Assembly (NCBI GenBank): GCA_001931875.2 | Contig: MSJH02000793.1 | Coordinates: 211,573-274,900 of the forward strand | Direction: 5' to 3' | Source of the DNA: Byssochlamys sp. IMV 00236 | Taxonomy: Eukaryota > Ascomycota > Eurotiomycetes > Eurotiales > Thermoascaceae | DNA: 63,328 nt | In this document: in pieces, positions 58,729 to 63,328 of the stretch | Layout: every line of letters starts with the position of its first letter | Numbering within the stretch: the first letter of the stretch is position 1 | The notes under the pieces: generated by a model | Database searches by the model: none | What the model was told of the DNA's origin: nothing | The model's input: only the letters and a program-made list of their open reading frames with translations | Position numbers and translations under genes: made by a program

Positions 58729-59241
58729 GCTTACTATGATACTGCTGCCGTCTTCACTGTTGATTTTCCGGAGTCGCAAGAACTTTCATGGGCGTTGTCT
58801 TTTTACGATACCTCACTCCACTACGCAACGAGTCACGAGGCCAACGTAAAAGGCAATCATCGCCATTCAGCCAAAGCAGAAGGCTCGTTGGCGTTTTATG
58901 CACTTCTTTAGGTACGTGTGTTATGCAGTGGCGGAAACATCATATGTCGATGCACACGACAGCAGTCAAGTGCATGGAAACACAATTGCTCTAGTTATAT
59001 ACATGCCTGAAACAAAACAAACATTCAGCAGTTATTTCGACTACCTCATAGATCCCTCGTTATACAGCGCTTACCTGCAGATTCCGGTGGCATGAAAGCC
59101 ACTGCTCTCAAAACATCTCTCGGCCCATACCTGGTCCTGCAGTACACAATATCAGTATCGGCATAAATAACATAACCATGCTTTCTATGATCCAAAAAGA
59201 AGATCCCGAACTATGGTTCGGATGCAAAAAAGCTAATTCTA
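58729..59241. other. intergenic, 3' flank of F-box-like gene
   Basis: About 510 bp up to the tRNA-Ile. No gene is seen. Confidence 0.55.
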
Positions 59242-59315
59242 TGGTCCCGACGAGGGTCGAACTCGCGACCTTGGCGTTATTAGCACCACGCTCTAACCGA
59301 CTGAGCTACGGGACC
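59242..59315 (-). tRNA. tRNA-Ile(AAU)
   Basis: On the minus strand GGTCCCG...CGGGACC forms the acceptor stem with discriminator A. D-arm GCTCAGTCGGTTAGAGC, anticodon loop CTAATAA (anticodon AAT) and T-loop TTCGACC are intact. No intron. The sequence is identical to the plus-strand copy at 61935. Confidence 0.97.
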
Positions 59316-59541
59316 GGAGAAGTGATTGATGTGTCGATTTGATGGTCTTTGAGACTGACCTATGATACGCCGTGGACATTTCCGATTTCAACATCTCGAA
59401 GCTATCCATCTTTCTAGGCTACTATATGATTATTACCATTACTATAAGTACGAAGGAAATCAGCTTACCCTGTATCACCTTAATGAAACTTGGCACGGGT
59501 AGCTAGCTCTTGGTCGCTGGATTGAGAGTTCGACGCCCAAG

Positions 59542-60540
59542 ATATGTCCCTTCATTCGTCTCATTCGTCGGGCAATTCAACGGGGACCACGAACAAGAGT
59601 GGGAACAACGAAATCAAAGCTGGGATGCAAAACTTGCAAGTAAGTGTCTATTTTCATGGCTTCTCATAAAAGGGTGGAATATTGAGCGAGCGCTAGAACT
59701 CGCCGAGTCAAGTGAGGAGAAGAAAAACGAGCTTGTCTTCGATGCATCAGTACAGGTCGAAAGTGCAACTACGAAGACACGCAGTCTATCTCCACCGTCA
59801 CGAACTCTCTTTCATTGTCACCGCATATAGCCTGGGGAGAGCGTCGCGCTTTCGCCTATTTTTTTCAACACGCTGCTGGCATCCGTGGGTGGCGGCATGG
59901 ATGTTGATTTCGGGCGTACTGTCGTCCCACAGCTTTTCCAGTTTGAACCAGCTGTTTGTGGTGCTATGAATTCCATCAGCTCGCTTTTTGTGTCCGAGAC
60001 CATCCTGGATATCGTTCGTCGGAATCGCCAGGCTGCCTTAGCCTGGTATTCGCGTGCAGTATCTTCTGTTCGTTAATGAATCGAGAGTGGTCGCTTAGAC
60101 ACCTTTATCGGACTGATCAGTTATATACTATTGATATGCATCGAGGCTATCCAAGGAGGTGAGGAGAACACCATACAGCTCTATGGTCAAGACTTGCATC
60201 TTGTTCTCACTTTACGCACCCAAATAGCTTGTGGGACCCTGCCAGGAACCAAAGCTTCGTTGTTAGAGGATCGATCATTCCGATTCTCGTCCGTCTAGGA
60301 GCAATTGCTGTGACCATTTCGGCTGTTCCAGTAAGCACTCTATTACGAGACAGTGAACATCAACATGTCTTGACATCGGGATTCCCCTCCCTCAGGTCAG
60401 CCCGTGAGGCCATCATTGTCCTTGCTACAGAAGTTCAGATCCTTCGACTCTTTTGCAGAGAAAGTGTACCTGGATCGAGATTGTCGGACCTGCCCTGTAC
60501 TAGGGGTCTTGCTAATCCAGCATAGGACCCTTTCAGTCGG
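59542..60540 (+). pseudogene. decayed Zn2Cys6 (fungal C6) transcription factor
   Basis: KLGCKTCK ends at a GTAAGT donor (59640); after a 57-nt intron the frame continues TRRVK, stop, GEEKRACLRCISTGRKC. Cysteine spacing is canonical (CX2CX6-[stop]-X6CX2CX6C), with TGA (59713-59715) exactly where the third zinc cysteine should be. Downstream, typical C6-factor sequence persists in pieces: VVPQLFQFEPAVCGAMNS and ILDIVRRNRQAALAWY, then after TAA TGA (60074-60079) ICIEAIQGGEENTIQLYGQ in the same frame, then a shift of frame near 60270 to IIPILVRLGAIAVTI and the remainder to about 60522. The N-terminal leader before KLGC also seems frameshifted. Several independent lesions argue against a sequencing slip. 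It lies between inverted tRNA-Ile genes. Confidence 0.8.
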
Positions 60541-61279
60541 ACTACAGAGCTAGCACACTGCCCTTGCTGAGCTGACGGAGTGCCTGCGCCTACGCACGAA
60601 GACGTTCTGTCCCCACAAGAAAAAGGCATAATCGCCCTCGCTGCTCGTCATGAGACGCGATTTGTGATCCTCACGGTTTCCCTATCGCCATTCGAGTCGT
60701 GACCGACGTTTATATAACAAGTTTTCAGAGACTAGTTGAACAATCTAACATCGCTCTCTATGCTCTGCTCAATCTGACGGCACACAACCGCCATTCACAT
60801 TTGTGATGAGCGTGGAATTCCCACTCTGGTTCACCTGCCTTTGGTGCCGCCCGAATTAAGAATCCGATGATCGGCCTTAATCTCATTTTGACGAGCGCCT
60901 GAGGTGTTAGGGTTACATTAACGTACCCCTGCGGTAATTCTGGTTGAAAAGATCACGACGCTGGAGAAGTCCCACGGTATGGCGCTGTAGACAGCCCTAA
61001 CGACCTCCATGGAACCGGAGTCAACACCAATATCAGTTCTTATGCCCGAAGAGGCCTGCATTGGACACATAAATGTCGTTCCGGCACGAGACGTTTTCTC
61101 CACAGGAACGACAGGGACAAATGCTGCGAAATGGAGCGTCGATCAGACCCTTCTACGGGTTCCGCGGAGTAAATGAGGTATAGGTATCGATACTTGGGGG
61201 TAGTCTACAAAAATATTGATACATATCGTCCCAGTTAATCTCGAGGCTTCTTGCACGGGGGCTATTTTGTGTCGAGGTC
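60541..61279. other. intergenic, no gene seen
   Basis: DNA downstream of the C6 pseudogene. Short ORFs on both strands (for example 60918-61103 minus) lack recognisable domains and are probably degenerate. Confidence 0.5.
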
Positions 61280-61440
61280 TGTAGCACGGAAGCAAGGTCT
61301 AACCTGGACGACTTGAATTGCTTGCTTCTAGGTCTAAGGGGGATTTGATCACAAATTTATCTTTAGCATGCACAGAATCTAGATCTTAGTAATCTAGTAA
61401 TCTAGTAGTAATCTAGTAATCTAGTAGTAATCCAATAATC
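61280..61440 (-). repeat. SINE-like repeat, copy 2, with TAATCTAG-rich tail region
   Basis: The minus-strand sequence GATCAAATCCCCCTTAGACC followed by TAGAAGCAAGCAATTCAAG matches the 3' module of the repeat at 34205-34336. The B box is damaged (GGTTC changed to TGATC). It ends with TTGCTTCCGTGC, shared with copy 3. The other side holds tandem TAATCTAG units (61385-61436). Confidence 0.6.
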
Positions 61441-61934
61441 AGGATTCAAAGAATCTGGCGCAAACGGATGATTGACAGATCACCTGGCGTTCGCTTTTTA
61501 CGCCGACATTTTAACACTGATATTATCAACTAGGTGTTCAATGAGACTGGGAAAAAAAGGCAATGCAGTGTATTGTGTGTATCTAGTGAAGGATCCCGAT
61601 GGATTGCTAGAATGGCCGAGAAGCGTATTCCAGAGGTATATTATATCTGTGGCCTGGTCTACATAGAATCTGTAGCTAGAAGTACACGAATATATTTATT
61701 GTTCCGCAACCCGTTTAGTAACGACATTTTTGAACAATAGCGAGAACTCAACCCCACGGATAATTCAATGAACTGTAAATCCAAGTAAGCTGCCCTGGCA
61801 TTAGAAATTCAAACCTAACAAGCAACGCTTACCGTTAAGTTGAAGATCTTCTAACCCACCCATAACGTGCTTCAGATATACAATGTTAGAGTACGGAATG
61901 AAAAATCATTTTCTGCGCCGCTTCTAACATGCAA
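61441..61934. other. intergenic, no gene seen
   Basis: About 490 bp upstream of the tRNA-Ile. Short ORFs of 60-70 codons only. Confidence 0.5.
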
Positions 61935-62008
61935 GGTCCCGTAGCTCAGTCGGTTAGAGCGTGGTGCTAATAACGCCAAGGTCGCGAGTTCGACCCTCGT
62001 CGGGACCA
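61935..62008 (+). tRNA. tRNA-Ile(AAU)
   Basis: Complete 74-nt cloverleaf (with discriminator A), anticodon loop CTAATAA, no intron, identical to the minus-strand copy at 59242-59315. A T-run (GTTTTTTTGC) follows 8 nt later as a pol III terminator. Confidence 0.97.
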
Positions 62009-62839
62009 GTGTATTCGTTTTTTTGCTCCTTTCAATCTATTCCCTGGACGAGAATCGAAGCGGGAAGTTGTTTTTTTTTGGTCCAATTGCAGGTATAGAG
62101 GCGGAGTTTGTGTGGGGAGAAAAAACGTGGAGAGGAAATATTTAGCCGAACGGGAATGATGAAGTATATAGATAGAATCGGAGAAATTGATTTACAGGAT
62201 ACTCACAAAAGCCAGTTTATGAGCTTCTTTCTACCTGAAGGGCGCAGAAGCAGAAAGAGAAATGTAACATCCTCTGTTTAGTAGTTATCGCCGGGATTAA
62301 TAGCTAGTGTAAATGTATATACTGTACAACAATATATGAAGCCGAAGCGCTGAATTTACATCTGCACTATTTACAGGCCAAACCTACTGCAATATGCTTG
62401 TGTGAAGATCTATGATCACGGAAGCAAAGATTCTGAGAAAGCATATGAAAAGGGAATGATCTCTGGATTGCTTGAAGAACTAATCGACACCGGAATCTAT
62501 CAGCTATTTATGCTCCTCGACTCTATCTCAATGCCTCGGCTGTTCTGAGCTGAGCTGAACATCTAATTAAACTGTTCCATGGTTCTACTCCCGTCTTTAT
62601 TGATTCCATGCAGGTCGGTCTAGGTAGCTTCCCGTTGCAGCTGCTATCCGGTTTGTATAGGGAACACAGCAGGTTTGCAGCTCGCCCCTGTAGGAACCGC
62701 GAGATCTGACAGCTTGTCGTCAATATATATATATACCCATCAATATCTATACCAATAATAAACTCGGTCCCAGAAGACAAAATCAGGCAATGGTAAACCC
62801 GTCGGAGCGCAAGGCGCACGTCCAGGCGACCTGTCAATT
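62009..62839. other. intergenic, no gene seen
   Basis: AT-rich sequence with a TATATATATATA tract near 62723. A 104-codon minus ORF (62523-62837) has no recognisable domain. Confidence 0.5.
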
Positions 62840-63050
62840 ATCCGTTTGCAGCAGGTTCTTCGATACCCTAATTATAGGATAGAATCTACTAGATCACCAA
62901 GGTCTAGATTCTTTGTATGCTATAGGAGATAAATGGGTTCAACCCCCTCTAGAACTAGAATCTAGCAAGTCAAGCAATCCAAGCAGCTTAGATATATCAG
63001 CCAACTAGTTCAAGTCAGACACATGCTTCCGTGCCTTTATGATTTGACGT
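62840..63050 (+). repeat. SINE-like repeat, copy 3
   Basis: The plus strand has CTAGATTCTTTGTATGC, then GATAAATGGGTTCAACCCCC (B-box-like GGTTCAACC), then CTAGAATCTAGCAAGTCAAG and CAATCC, ending with ATGCTTCCGTGCC. It aligns along its length with the reverse complement of copy 2 and, in the B-box/3' module, with copy 1. The GGTTC core is kept. Confidence 0.6.
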
Positions 63051-63328
63051 ATCCTGCGCGAAGGGAATGAGCAGGTAATGCTGGAAGGTAAACCGCATAT
63101 AACACTTTAGAAAGATTATATGTACCAGTTACTAAAAGAGAGACCGTGATGGATGTAATCTGGGCGTGTGGAATATGTCATTTCCTTATAAGACCCAGGG
63201 AACCCGATGGCACGGAGGTAATCATCGTGCCCAGTAGGTTCTACCATATGAAAGAACCTGCTACAAAAGGATGACGACCTTCTACACGTCTTTTAGAGAC
63301 GGCATGGTGCGTCTAGTTGCAATGTGTC
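63051..63328. other. right end of window, no gene seen
   Basis: About 280 bp after SINE-like copy 3. No ORF of note. Confidence 0.5.

Noticed and set aside
60918..61103. 61-codon minus ORF (MEKTSRAGTTFMCPM...) as a gene
   Set aside because: Protein-like composition but no domain, no joinable exon, and it lies in a decayed region.

Overview
This window is a piece of a filamentous ascomycete chromosome, most likely from the Eurotiales (Aspergillus/Penicillium type). The evidence is many short spliceosomal introns (mostly 45-120 nt, GT...AG, often with a CTGAC-like branch point), an intron-bearing tRNA-Pro, and a typical set of fungal genes: neutral trehalase with a regulatory N-terminus, isocitrate lyase, ISWI, AP-3 mu, DHA1 transporters and a Zn2Cys6 factor remnant. 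Exon-intron structures were rebuilt by hand. In every gene modelled with introns the joined exons stay in frame.

Layout, left to right. 0-2 kb: two inverted tRNA-Pro(AGG) genes, the left one cut by the window edge. 2.4-7.4 kb: a PHD/chromodomain SNF2 remodeller of Mit1/CHD3 type (minus). 7.9-9.6 kb: a DHA1 transporter (minus, five exons' worth of N-terminus restored as four exons). 11.7-13.3 kb: a mitochondrial SpoU-type rRNA methyltransferase. 13.7-15.1 kb: an A1 aspartic protease. 17.3-21.0 kb: ISWI (minus), divergent from a HAPSTR1/DUF4588-like gene at 21.6 kb. 22.9-25.5 kb: a DMAC1-like complex I assembly gene, divergent from AP-3 mu. 26.4-28.3 kb: aldehyde dehydrogenase. 29.3-31.1 kb: isocitrate lyase. 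35.2-37.7 kb: neutral trehalase. 38.7-39.8 kb: an SDR oxidoreductase, divergent from an OTU deubiquitinase at 40.3 kb. 41.4-42.4 kb: a TPMT-type methyltransferase. 44.3-46.1 kb: a second DHA1/QDR transporter. 50.2-53.4 kb: a Glu/Pro/Ala-repeat protein. 54.4-56.4 kb: a gamma-glutamyltranspeptidase-like gene. 57.3-58.7 kb: an F-box-like protein. 59.2-62.0 kb: a pair of inverted tRNA-Ile(AAU) genes that bracket a decayed Zn2Cys6 transcription factor.

The genes are mostly housekeeping and no biosynthetic cluster or operon-like system is visible. Carbon and stress metabolism is represented by fatty-aldehyde oxidation, the glyoxylate cycle and trehalose breakdown lying in a row on the minus strand. 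Chromatin remodelling is represented by two different SNF2 ATPases about 10 kb apart. The least ordinary material lies between genes: a 346-bp pogo/Fot1-like MITE with intact TIRs and a TA target-site duplication; three dispersed copies of a repeat with a shared 3' module, one of which carries tRNA-like pol III boxes (a possible SINE); the Zn2Cys6 pseudogene, in which a stop codon stands exactly at the third zinc-binding cysteine; and two abutting 15-bp coding minisatellites. I did not find a convincing wholly new multi-gene system. The SINE-like family and the MITE are the best candidates for something undescribed.
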